A stretch of DNA of 64,000 bases from contig DASXSB010000039.1 of assembly GCA_036506275.1 (NCBI GenBank), positions 1 to 64,000 on the forward strand. The letters are read 5' to 3'. The notes under the pieces were generated by a model. That model was not told the origin of the DNA. It saw only the letters and a program-made list of their open reading frames with translations, and searched no databases. This document shows, in pieces, positions 42,990-50,864 of the stretch; position 1 is the first letter of the stretch; each line of letters opens with the position of its first letter. Position numbers and translations under genes: made by a program. The stretch is from DASXSB01 sp036506275 (GTDB lineage: Bacteria; Methylomirabilota; Methylomirabilia; Rokubacteriales; CSP1-6).

Positions 42990-44006
42990 ATGAGCGACGG
43001 CCTCGAGCTGTGCATTAGCAGCAAAATGCAGCCCGTTCGCGACCTGGTATCCAAGGTCGCCGGTACCAACACCACCGTTTTGCTCCGCGGTGAGAGCGGC
43101 GTCGGCAAGGAAGTAGTTGCCCGCGCCCTCCACAAGGCGTCCCCGCGCGCCGCCAAGCAGTTCCTCAAGGTGAACTGTGCGGCCCTGCCCGGCGAGTTGC
43201 TGGAATCCGAGCTGTTCGGTCACGAGAAGGGCGCCTTCACGGGCGCCTACCGACAGAAGCCGGGAAAGTTCGAGGCCGCCAACGGGGGGACACTCCTCCT
43301 CGACGAGATCGGCGAAATGCCACTCCGGCTGCAAGCCAAGCTCCTCCACGTCCTCCAGGACGGGGAGTTCTCGCGGGTGGGCGGCGAGAAGATCATCGAC
43401 ACCGACGTGCGGCTCATCGCATCCACCAACCGCGATCTCGAGACGGCCATGCGAGCGCATCAGTTCCGCGAGGACCTCTATTACCGGCTCAACGTGATCG
43501 AGGTTCGCATCCCGCCGCTGCGCGAGCGCCGCGAGGAGATTCCCGTTCTCGTCGAGCACTTCAAGCGAAAGTTCAACGCGCAGTACGGTCGCACCGTCGA
43601 CATCCCGGCCGACGCCATGCGCGCGTTCATGGACTACCCGTGGCACGGTAACATCCGCGAGCTCGAGAATGCCGTGAAACGCATCATCGTCCTCGGCAGC
43701 GCGCGGCCCGTGCACCAAGAGATGGTCGCCAATCTCGGCCGCACGCTCAAGAGCCCGGTCCCGGGAGCGCCCCCGCTCAGCACCGGCACCGGTACCGACA
43801 GCATCAGCCTCAAGGACATCGCCCGCCAGGCGGCGCGGGATGCCGAGCGCGTCGCGATCAAGGAAGTTCTCGATCGCGTGCACTGGAACCGGGCGAAAGC
43901 GGCGCGCCTGCTGCAAATCAGCTACAAGGCGCTCCTCTACAAGATCGTGCAGTGCGGTCTCGTCAGCCACGACTCGGACAAGGAAAAAGAAGTCATCGCG
44001 TCGTAG
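42990..44006 (+). CDS. Sigma-54 activator without receiver (PspF-like layout)
   Basis: A 338-aa protein that starts almost directly with the AAA+ domain: Walker A GESGVGKE, KVNCAALPGELLESELFG, GAFTGA and DLYYRLNVIEVRIPPLRER. A Fis-type HTH ends it (VHWNRAKAARLLQISYKALL). With no input domain it should be constitutively able or controlled by a partner protein, as PspF is by PspA. Its AAA+ and HTH parts are close to those of the 40859 protein, suggesting duplication and loss of the receiver. A sigma-54 promoter lies upstream. Confidence 0.9.
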   Translation: MSDGLELCISSKMQPVRDLVSKVAGTNTTVLLRGESGVGKEVVARALHKASPRAAKQFLKVNCAALPGELLESELFGHEKGAFTGAYRQKPGKFEAANGGTLLLDEIGEMPLRLQAKLLHVLQDGEFSRVGGEKIIDTDVRLIASTNRDLETAMRAHQFREDLYYRLNVIEVRIPPLRERREEIPVLVEHFKRKFNAQYGRTVDIPADAMRAFMDYPWHGNIRELENAVKRIIVLGSARPVHQEMVANLGRTLKSPVPGAPPLSTGTGTDSISLKDIARQAARDAERVAIKEVLDRVHWNRAKAARLLQISYKALLYKIVQCGLVSHDSDKEKEVIAS

Positions 44007-44087
44007 CGAGAGGCTGCGCGCACGGGGGATCAGTACAGCAACTCCCGTGCCTCACCACCGGCGCCGGGCGGTGTTACTCTAAGGCCC

Positions 44088-44567
44088 ATGTTCGACATCG
44101 GCCTCCAAGAGATGCTGCTCATCGGGGTCCTGGCGTTGCTCGTCTTCGGCCCCTCGAAGCTGCCCGAGCTTGGCCGCATGTTCGGGCGCGCCATGCGCGA
44201 GTTCAGGCGCGCGAGCGACGAGTTCCGGTCCACGGTGGAGACGAACCTCCACATCAACGACGTCGATCCGATCATCGCCCCGCCCACTCCCGCGCCCGAG
44301 ACGCCGGCGCCCGTCGCCGAGACCGTCGCCCTGCCGTCGGAGCAAGAGCCGGGGGGGGCCTTCGATGATGGAGTCACCGTCCCCGCGGAGGAGCACGGCG
44401 AGCCGTTCGTGGCGCGGCGGGGGGCGCGGCTGATCCACCGGCGGCAGTGCGGGTGGGTGGCGCGGATCGGGGAGCCCGATCGCGTGTACTTCAAGCGTCT
44501 GACCGAAGGCCGCGAGCAAGGCCTGGTGACGTGCCCCGTCTGCGAGCCGTGGGAGTCCTCTTCCTAG
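44088..44567 (+). CDS. TatA/TatB-like protein with C-terminal Ada-type metal-site tail
   Basis: A 159-aa protein. Residues 1-50 are a Tat subunit: one N-terminal helix (MFDIGLQEMLLIGVLALLVF), the FGPSKLPELGR hinge and an amphipathic helix. A Pro/Ala/Glu linker follows, then ARLIHRRQCGWVARI and RVYFKRLTEGREQGLVTCPVC, which is a short H-x3-C ... C-x2-C metal site (H117, C121, C149, C152) like that used by Ada and related small domains. TatA subunits normally lack this. No TatC is in the window. Fusion makes a purely structural Tat role uncertain. Confidence 0.8.
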   Translation: MFDIGLQEMLLIGVLALLVFGPSKLPELGRMFGRAMREFRRASDEFRSTVETNLHINDVDPIIAPPTPAPETPAPVAETVALPSEQEPGGAFDDGVTVPAEEHGEPFVARRGARLIHRRQCGWVARIGEPDRVYFKRLTEGREQGLVTCPVCEPWESSS

Positions 44568-44593
44568 GGGGCTAGTGACGGCTCCTTTTTTTT
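44568..44593 (+). terminator. Likely rho-independent terminator after the TatA-like gene
   Basis: GGGGC (44568-44572) and GCTCC (44581-44585) can pair (one G-U), with an 8-base loop, followed by eight T (44586-44593). The stem is short, so it may be weak. Confidence 0.45.
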
Positions 44594-44626
44594 GACTTGA
44601 CGGCCTCAACACCCGTTGAGTATGGT
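44592..44626 (+). promoter_or_regulatory. lexA promoter with palindromic operator
   Basis: A -35-like TTGACG (44597-44602) and -10-like TATGGT (44621-44626) are 18 bases apart. The spacer contains the perfect inverted repeat CTCAAC-ACCC-GTTGAG (44605-44620), placed where a bound repressor would block polymerase. As LexA normally controls itself, this is the best candidate SOS box of this organism. I saw no second copy in the window by eye. Confidence 0.6.
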
Positions 44627-44647
44627 GAGCGCCGAGGAAAGAGAGCG

Positions 44648-45286
44648 ATGCGGGAGCTGACCGGTCGGCAGCGAGAGGTCCTGAACTTCATCCGAGCATT
44701 CACCGCGCGCAACGGCGTGCCGCCCACCGTGCGGGAGATCGGCCACAAGTTCCGGGTCACGCCGCGCGCCGCCTTCGATCATCTCCGCGCCCTCGAGCGC
44801 AAGGGGATGCTGCAACGCCGCGCCAGCGCGGGGCGCACGTCTCGGGCGCTCACGCTCTCCGACTCGGCGGTGGCGGCGCCATTCCGTCAGGTTCCCGTCC
44901 TTGGTCGCATCGCGGCCGGCACGCCGCTGCTCGCGGAAGAGAACCGTGAGGGTGAGTTGCCGCTGGCCGCTTCCGCGCTGCCGGGGCGCGGCGAGGACGT
45001 CTTTGCCCTTCGCGTTCGCGGCGACAGCATGATCGATGCGCACATCTGCGACGGCGACCTGGTTGTCGTCCGCCGTCAGGACAGCGCGCAGACCAACGAC
45101 ATCGTGGTGGCCGCCGTCGCGGCCGACTCCGGAGAGATCGAGGCCACCGTCAAGCGCTACCAGCGCGACGGCGTGCGCGTCGTTCTCAAGCCCGAGCACC
45201 CCACGATGGCGCCGATCGTGGTCGACCCTCGCGAGCGCGAGGTGCGCATCCTCGGCAAAGTCGTCGGTCTGCTCCGCGGCTTCTAG
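44648..45286 (+). CDS. lexA: LexA repressor
   Basis: A 212-aa SOS repressor. The N-terminal winged helix begins LTGRQREVLNFIRAF. Cleavage site Ala90-Gly91 (RIAAGTPLL), catalytic Ser127 (VRGDSMIDAHICDGD) and Lys169 (ATVKRYQRDG) are all present, so it should self-cleave with RecA. ATG 44648 starts the conserved helix; a TTG at 44597 in the promoter is unlikely. The recognition helix differs from E. coli (RVTPRAAFDHLRAL), in line with a different operator. Confidence 0.92.
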   Translation: MRELTGRQREVLNFIRAFTARNGVPPTVREIGHKFRVTPRAAFDHLRALERKGMLQRRASAGRTSRALTLSDSAVAAPFRQVPVLGRIAAGTPLLAEENREGELPLAASALPGRGEDVFALRVRGDSMIDAHICDGDLVVVRRQDSAQTNDIVVAAVAADSGEIEATVKRYQRDGVRVVLKPEHPTMAPIVVDPREREVRILGKVVGLLRGF

Positions 45287-45309
45287 GCGTCTCCGAGGGA
45301 GGTCGTCTC

Positions 45310-45492
45310 ATGGAGTCCTACGCGCTCACGTATCCGCTTCTCTACCGCCGTCGTCCGCGCGCGTTTTTTTTGATCCGAAAAGCTCATCAGGTGAAGAGCA
45401 TGCGCGCCGTCCTCGGCGAGATCGGCCGCGCGCTCGTCGCCCTCGGTGGTCTCGCCGCGTGGGGCGGCCTTCTCCTCGTGTTCGCCGGGTGA
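45310..45492 (+). CDS. Small membrane protein downstream of lexA (60 aa)
   Basis: A 60-aa frame with one hydrophobic helix at the C-terminus (VALGGLAAWGGLLLVFAG). GGGAGG lies 8 nt before ATG 45310. Small membrane proteins made with LexA can be SOS cell-division inhibitors in other bacteria, but nothing in this sequence is diagnostic. An internal ATG at 45400 would give only the last 30 residues. A T-rich run in the middle (45364-45371) suggests caution. Confidence 0.5.
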   Translation: MESYALTYPLLYRRRPRAFFLIRKAHQVKSMRAVLGEIGRALVALGGLAAWGGLLLVFAG

Positions 45493-45511
45493 CGCGCGGA
45501 GTGAAGCGGCG

Positions 45512-47386
45512 CTATGGCCGAGCGGTCATCTCGAAGATCCGCGCGTTGACGAAGATGTCGAGGAGCGCGCCGTCGATGCGACCGGCCCGGCGCTCCTCGG
45601 CGAGCATGTCGAGCGCCTGCGCGGGCGACATGGCCCGCTTGTAGGGACGATCCCCGGCGGTGAGGGCGTCGTAGATATCGGCGATGGTCATGAGCCGTGA
45701 TTGAAGCGGAATGTCGTCGCCCTTGAGACCGTCGGGATAGCCCGAGCCGTCGAGTTTCTCGTGGTGGTAGCGGGCGATGGCGGGGATGCGCTGGAACTCG
45801 CGCGTCCACGGGATGTGGGCCAGGAACTCGTACGTGTGAACGACGTGGGACTGTATCTCGCGGTACTCGTCCTCGGTGAGACTGCCGCGGGCCACCGCGA
45901 GGGCCTGCGCCTCGGCCGCCGTCAGCAGTGACGCGCGCCGGCCCTCGTGGTCGAGGAAGCGCGGGAGCGTGAGCGGTGTGAAGTCGACCACGGTATCGCT
46001 CGCGAACAGCGCCGGTTCGTTGGCGCGCGCGATGCGCGCAAGCTCGTCGTCGATCTCCGCGAGGAGCGCCTCCAGCTCGGCGTCGGCGCCACGCGCATAG
46101 TCCGCGTAGCCGGCGGCGCCGCGCGCGAGCACGCGCTCGAGCTTGGCGCCCGTCACGCGCAAGGCGAGACCGCGGCGGATGATCTCGGCGCGCAGGCGCA
46201 CGCGCTCGAGCTCCCAGGGATAGAGCTTCTTGGCCTTGACGAGGACCTGCTCGCGCACGCCGACCTTGCCGAAGTCGTGGAGGAGCGCGGCATAGCGCAG
46301 CTCGAGCAGCTCGTCTTCGTCGAAGCGCACGGAGCGGTACGGTCCAGAGGCGCTCGCGCTGACGGCGCGGGCGAGGCCGGCGCAGAGGTCGGCGACCCGG
46401 AACGAGTGGCCGGAGGTGGTGGGGTCGCGCGCCTCGATCGCGGTCACCGCTGCCTGCACGAAGCCCTCGAACAGGCGTTCCACGCTCTCGTAGAGCCGCC
46501 GGTTCTCGACCGCCACCGCCGCCTGGGAGGCGAGGGATCCCGCGAGCTGCTCGTGACGGTGGTCGAAGGCGCGCACATGGCGCTGGAAATCGCCGCGGGT
46601 GCGCAGGAGCCGCGCCGGTACGCGCTTGCTGTTGATGAGCTGGAGGACGCCGATGGTGTGGCCGTTGGGCGTGCGCATCGGCACCACCAGCATCGAGCGC
46701 GTGCGATACCCGAGAGCGTCGTCGAAGGCGCGGTTGATGCGAAAGGGAGCGCCGGCGGGCGGCGCGTAGGCGTCGGCGAGGTTCACGATGTCGCCGGTGA
46801 GCGCCACGTAGCCGGCCACGCTGTCGCGCGTGAGCGGGAGCGTGGTCGTCTCGAACGGCACCGCCACGCTGTCGTTCTCGGCGAGCACGAAGACCAGCCG
46901 CTTCTCGCCGTCCGCGGATTCCTCCACCAGGTACAGGCTGCCCGCGTCGGATCCGGTCATCGCGCGCGCCCGGGCCAGGATCGACTTGAGGAGGACTTCA
47001 CGGTCGCGCTCGGCCGAGAGCTGGACGCCGATCGCATTGAGGTCGGCGAGCTCACGACCGAGCCGCGTCATCGACTCCGCCCGCTCCAGTTCTGCGAATG
47101 CGTTCTCGATGGTGCGACGGAGGATCGGCGTGCCGACGCCCGCCGGCAGCACCGCGTGCCAGTGCGCCGGCCACGGGCCTGCCGCGCGGTGACCGACGAG
47201 GCCGATGACGCGGACATGGGCGAGGGGCGGGGGCTCGGGAACGATGCCGTCGGTGAGGAGCACGGTGCGGACGTGAGCGGGAGCGGCGCCCGCGCGCAGC
47301 GCGCTCACGTCGAACTGCTCACGCACGCGCCGCGCCGCGTCCGCCGCCGCGCGCGACCCGGCGCAGTGGAGGACGCGCCGACGCAT
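45512..47386 (-). CDS. GAF-HD-GYP domain protein, probable cyclic di-GMP phosphodiesterase
   Basis: A 624-aa protein. Residues 1-110 look like a worn receiver-type fold without a clear phosphoacceptor. A GAF domain follows (about 125-310: GSDAGSLYLVEES, RSMLVVPMRTPNGHTIGVLQLIN). The HD-GYP domain starts near 320 with ARDPTTSGHSFRVADL, LLHDFGKVGVRE, and ends HHEKLDGSGYPDGLKGDDIP. All metal ligands are present, so cyclic di-GMP should be hydrolysed. An insert of about 100 residues between the HD and GYP parts is longer than usual. It is divergent from the LIG1-type ligase. Confidence 0.9.
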   Translation of the reverse strand: MRRRVLHCAGSRAAADAARRVREQFDVSALRAGAAPAHVRTVLLTDGIVPEPPPLAHVRVIGLVGHRAAGPWPAHWHAVLPAGVGTPILRRTIENAFAELERAESMTRLGRELADLNAIGVQLSAERDREVLLKSILARARAMTGSDAGSLYLVEESADGEKRLVFVLAENDSVAVPFETTTLPLTRDSVAGYVALTGDIVNLADAYAPPAGAPFRINRAFDDALGYRTRSMLVVPMRTPNGHTIGVLQLINSKRVPARLLRTRGDFQRHVRAFDHRHEQLAGSLASQAAVAVENRRLYESVERLFEGFVQAAVTAIEARDPTTSGHSFRVADLCAGLARAVSASASGPYRSVRFDEDELLELRYAALLHDFGKVGVREQVLVKAKKLYPWELERVRLRAEIIRRGLALRVTGAKLERVLARGAAGYADYARGADAELEALLAEIDDELARIARANEPALFASDTVVDFTPLTLPRFLDHEGRRASLLTAAEAQALAVARGSLTEDEYREIQSHVVHTYEFLAHIPWTREFQRIPAIARYHHEKLDGSGYPDGLKGDDIPLQSRLMTIADIYDALTAGDRPYKRAMSPAQALDMLAEERRAGRIDGALLDIFVNARIFEMTARP

Positions 47387-47445
47387 CTTTCAAACGTAGG
47401 AGGTGGCCGCGGGGGAAGTCAAGAAAGCCCGCGTAAGATGAGGCC

Positions 47446-49023
47446 GTGACCCGTTTCGCGGATTTCGCGGCGCTCTGCCGGCAGCTCGAGAGTAATCGCG
47501 GCCGCCTGGAGAAACGCCGTCTCGTCGCGGAGTTCCTGCGCAGGACGGCTGACGACGAGGTGGCCGTCGTCGTCGCCTTCCTGACGGGCCGGCCGTTTCC
47601 GGCGGGGGACCCGCGCGTTCTGAGCGTGCGCGGCCTGCCGGCCGTGGACAGCGTCGCCGGCGCTCCGCCCCTCACGGTGGGGGACGTCGAGGCCGCCTTC
47701 GCGAGCGTGGCGGAAGCGACGGGCAGCGGCTCACGCCGGGCGCGGGAGGACCGCCTGCGCACGCTTGCCGAGCGCGCCTCCCCCGAGGAGCGCACGATGC
47801 TGGCGCGGATCATCGGCGGGGAGATGCGCACCGGCGTCTCCGACGGCGTCGTCCTCGAAGCCATCGCGGACGCTTCCGGCGCGGACGTGGCCGCCGCGCG
47901 GCGGGCGGCGCTCTTCCTCGGCGATCTTTCCGCCGTCGCGGAGCTCGGACGGCGGGGCGGAGCGGAGGGGCTGGCGGGGGTGACGCCGCGGCTCTTCGTG
48001 CCGCTGCTGCCGATGCTGGCGGAGATCGCCGCCGACTTCGACGAGGTCCTGCCCGCCCATGGCGGACGCACCGCGCTCGAGTACAAGTACGACGGTGCTC
48101 GCATCCAGCTCCACACGGACGGCACGCGCGTCGGCATCTGGACGCGGCGTCTCTCCGACGTTACGCGCAGCCTGCCCGACGTGGTCGAGATCGCGCGTGA
48201 GCTACGGGGGACGCCACTCATCCTGGACGGCGAGGTGGTGGCGCTCGATCGCGCGGGCCGGCCGTTGCCGTTCCAGGAGCTGATGCGCCGCTTCCGCCGC
48301 GTGCACGGCGTGGAATCGCTGCGGGGCGAGATCCCGCTCGCGCTGCACTTCTTCGACTGCCTGCTCGCGGGCGGCCGCGCCCTCATCGACGTTCCCTACG
48401 TAGAGCGCTGGGAGGCGCTCACCGCCGCCACCGGCGGCCGCTACCTCGCGGAGCGGACGATCGTGAGCGACGTGGAGTCGGCGCGCGCCTTTCGCGCGCA
48501 GGCGCTCGCGGCCGGCCACGAAGGGGTGATGGCGAAGGACCTCCAGTCCGTGTACGCGCCCGGCGGCCGCGGCAAGCGCTGGTTCAAGCTGAAGGCGGCG
48601 GCGACCGTCGATTGCGTGATCATCGCGGCCGACCGCGGCTCGGGGCGCCGCGTGGGCTGGCTCTCCAACTATCACCTCGGTGTCCGCGACGGCGAGGGCT
48701 TCGCGGACGTGGGGAAGACCTTCAAGGGACTCACCGACAAGGAGTTCGAGGCGCTCACGGCGCGCCTGCGGGCGCTGGCCGTCGGCGACGACGGCTATAC
48801 CGTGCGCGTGCGTCCGGAGATCGTCGTCGAGGTCGAGTACAACGAGATCCAGAAGAGTCCCACCTATCCGTCGGGACTCGCGCTCCGTTTCGCGCGGGTG
48901 GCTCGCATCCGCGACGACAAGGCGCCCGGGCAAGCGACCACGCTCGAAGAGCTGCGCCACCTCTACGAGCGTCAGTTCGCCACCAAAGGCCGGATGCGCG
49001 ACGAGGACGCGAAAGAAGGGTGA
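47446..49023 (+). CDS. ATP-dependent DNA ligase, LIG1/archaeal type
   Basis: A 525-aa ligase with the N-terminal DNA-binding helical domain of archaeal and eukaryotic enzymes (residues 1-200; IIGGEMRTGVSDGVVLEAIA), adenylation motif EYKYDGARIQ with Lys214, LDGEVVALDR, EGVMAKD, and a C-terminal OB fold with VEVEYNEIQKSPTY. It is a full-length replicative-type enzyme (LigB group), different from the two LigD-type ligases at 14047 and 24007. GTG 47446. A RecA-like ATPase follows 23 nt later. Confidence 0.92.
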   Translation: MTRFADFAALCRQLESNRGRLEKRRLVAEFLRRTADDEVAVVVAFLTGRPFPAGDPRVLSVRGLPAVDSVAGAPPLTVGDVEAAFASVAEATGSGSRRAREDRLRTLAERASPEERTMLARIIGGEMRTGVSDGVVLEAIADASGADVAAARRAALFLGDLSAVAELGRRGGAEGLAGVTPRLFVPLLPMLAEIAADFDEVLPAHGGRTALEYKYDGARIQLHTDGTRVGIWTRRLSDVTRSLPDVVEIARELRGTPLILDGEVVALDRAGRPLPFQELMRRFRRVHGVESLRGEIPLALHFFDCLLAGGRALIDVPYVERWEALTAATGGRYLAERTIVSDVESARAFRAQALAAGHEGVMAKDLQSVYAPGGRGKRWFKLKAAATVDCVIIAADRGSGRRVGWLSNYHLGVRDGEGFADVGKTFKGLTDKEFEALTARLRALAVGDDGYTVRVRPEIVVEVEYNEIQKSPTYPSGLALRFARVARIRDDKAPGQATTLEELRHLYERQFATKGRMRDEDAKEG

Positions 49024-49046
49024 CGAGGCGTGTAGAATCGTCGCCC

Positions 49047-49934
49047 GTGACCGCGCGCGTGTCCACGGGTCTCGAGAAGCTCGACGCCATGCTCGGAGGC
49101 GGCCTCCTGCCGGGGACGCTCACGGTGGCCTACGGCGCCACCGGCATCGGCAAGACGCACCTCGGGCTCACCTTTGCCGACCACGGCCGCGTTGCCGACG
49201 GCGCGCGTGGAATCGTGCTGGACCTCAACGGCCGCGGCGATTCCCAGCAGCACGACGAGTACGCGGGACGGCTCTTTCAGTGGCCCCTCACGCCGTGGAC
49301 GCACACGGTGACGCCGATGGCGGATCCGTATCCGCCCCCTGCCCAGCGCCAGGCTCATTACTCCAACGCGCTCCACTGGGTGGGGCGCGTCCGCGACTTC
49401 CAGGTGCCGACGCCGGACGGGGGCTGGGAGTTCGACTGGAACTGGAAGGCCGTCTACAACCACGCCCTCTACACGGTGCGGCCGTTCGTCTATTTCCACC
49501 TCGCGGCGGGAGCGCGGCGCGTGGTGGTGGACGGCGTGGAGCCGATGGACTTGCCCGCCGACTCCATCCAGTTCTTCATCTTCGACGACCTCTATCGCAA
49601 GACGATCCATCGCGACGCGGAGACGCTCGGAATGGAGATCTGTCTCCCCGTGTGGAAGCATCGCGAGTTCATCGATGCCCACCGCTACGATCACACGCAG
49701 GTGACCACGCTCCTCCTCGTCACCACCGAGGAGACGCGGCTGGAAGACCTGCTCGCGCGGAAGGTCGCCACCGGCGACATCGGCGCCACCGCCAACACCA
49801 TCCTCGTCATGGGCAGCGAGCGCGTGGGGTCGCGCCTCGCGCGCATGCTGGCGGTGGTGAAGCATCGCGGAAGCGCGATGAGCGACGAGATCGTGGAGTA
49901 CCGCATCGACGCCGGCGGTCTCCGGCTCGGCTGA
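49047..49934 (+). CDS. RecA/KaiC-superfamily ATPase
   Basis: A 295-aa single-domain ATPase. It begins TGLEKLDAMLGGGLLPGTLTV and has Walker A GATGIGKT near residue 32, then VLDLNGRGDSQ; this is the KaiC/RadA layout. Walker B is probably VVVDGVEPMDL. Unusual are the long aromatic middle (FDWNWKAVYNHALYTVRPF) and the C-terminal KHRGSAMSDEIVEY. It lacks the second KaiC domain and the zinc finger of RadA. Position directly after the LIG1-type ligase suggests a DNA-repair or regulatory link, which is inference. GTG start. Confidence 0.75.
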   Translation: MTARVSTGLEKLDAMLGGGLLPGTLTVAYGATGIGKTHLGLTFADHGRVADGARGIVLDLNGRGDSQQHDEYAGRLFQWPLTPWTHTVTPMADPYPPPAQRQAHYSNALHWVGRVRDFQVPTPDGGWEFDWNWKAVYNHALYTVRPFVYFHLAAGARRVVVDGVEPMDLPADSIQFFIFDDLYRKTIHRDAETLGMEICLPVWKHREFIDAHRYDHTQVTTLLLVTTEETRLEDLLARKVATGDIGATANTILVMGSERVGSRLARMLAVVKHRGSAMSDEIVEYRIDAGGLRLG

Positions 49935-49962
49935 CCTCGGCGCTCCGCTCGCGGGCCGTGCG

Positions 49963-50850
49963 TCAGCGCGATGGCGGCGGGGGCGCCGGCGCCAGGCGCA
50001 GGAAGCGCACGGCATTGTCATGGAAGATCTTCTGCTGGACCTCCACGGGCAGTCCGCGCTTCCACGCCCACGATCGTTCCTCCTCGTAGTCGTACGGGAT
50101 GAGCGGAAAGTCCGAGCCGAACATGATGCGATCCTGGTAGCGGAGGAGCTGCTCGTTGGTGACGGCGTCGGGATCGGCCCCCACGTAGCGAGGGGCGAGC
50201 GGGGAGAGCGTCATGGTGGTATCGAGATAGAGGTGCGGAAAGCGCTCGGTGAGCGCGAAGAAGCGGTCCGTCTCGAAGGCGCCGAGATGGGCCACGCACA
50301 CGCGCAGCCGCGGAAAGTGCGCGAGGACGCGCTCGAGGGCGCCGGCGCCCGTGAACGGGTCGCGATAGGGCATGGTGCCGATGTGGAGCACGAACACGAG
50401 GCCCTCCGCCTCCGCGCGCTCGTAGAGGGGAAAGAGCCGGGCATCGTCCACGTGGAAGCGCTGCACGGAGTGATGGAACTTGAAGCCGCGGAGCCCGAGG
50501 TCGGCGGTGGCCTCGCGCGCGAGGGCGTCGAGATCGGCGTCGTCGACGTGCAGGGTGCCGAGCGGAATCGAGCCCGGCAGGCGCGCGGCCGTCTCCGCCA
50601 CCCAGCGGTTGATCCCGCCCGCGATGCCCGGCTTGTGCGCGTAGCTGAAGAAACAGAAGCGCTCCACGCCGCACGCGGCGAGGGTGGCGGCGACGGCGGC
50701 GGGGTCGAACGAGTGCGCGCTGTGCCAGTCCTCGCGCGCGAAGTGGCGCTGGATGGCGGCGGCGAGGCCGGGCGGGTGCAGATGAACGTGAACGTCGATG
50801 TAGCGAAGGCCCGGCGGCGGCTCCGGTGCCGAAGAGGGGCGGTCGCTCAC
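49963..50850 (-). CDS. Amidohydrolase (ACMSD/TIM-barrel family)
   Basis: A 295-aa metal-dependent hydrolase or decarboxylase. The metal motif is YIDVHVHLHPPG, followed by GFKFHHSVQRFH, VLHIGTMPYRDP, VCVAHLGAFE and the catalytic Asp in IMFGSDFPLIPY. This order matches amidohydrolase_2 enzymes such as ACMSD and related aromatic decarboxylases. Substrate unknown. Its start is divergent from the CCA-adding-enzyme homologue; the start regions nearly touch. Confidence 0.88.
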   Translation of the reverse strand: MSDRPSSAPEPPPGLRYIDVHVHLHPPGLAAAIQRHFAREDWHSAHSFDPAAVAATLAACGVERFCFFSYAHKPGIAGGINRWVAETAARLPGSIPLGTLHVDDADLDALAREATADLGLRGFKFHHSVQRFHVDDARLFPLYERAEAEGLVFVLHIGTMPYRDPFTGAGALERVLAHFPRLRVCVAHLGAFETDRFFALTERFPHLYLDTTMTLSPLAPRYVGADPDAVTNEQLLRYQDRIMFGSDFPLIPYDYEEERSWAWKRGLPVEVQQKIFHDNAVRFLRLAPAPPPPSR

Positions 50851-50864
50851 GGCGGGAGGACTCT

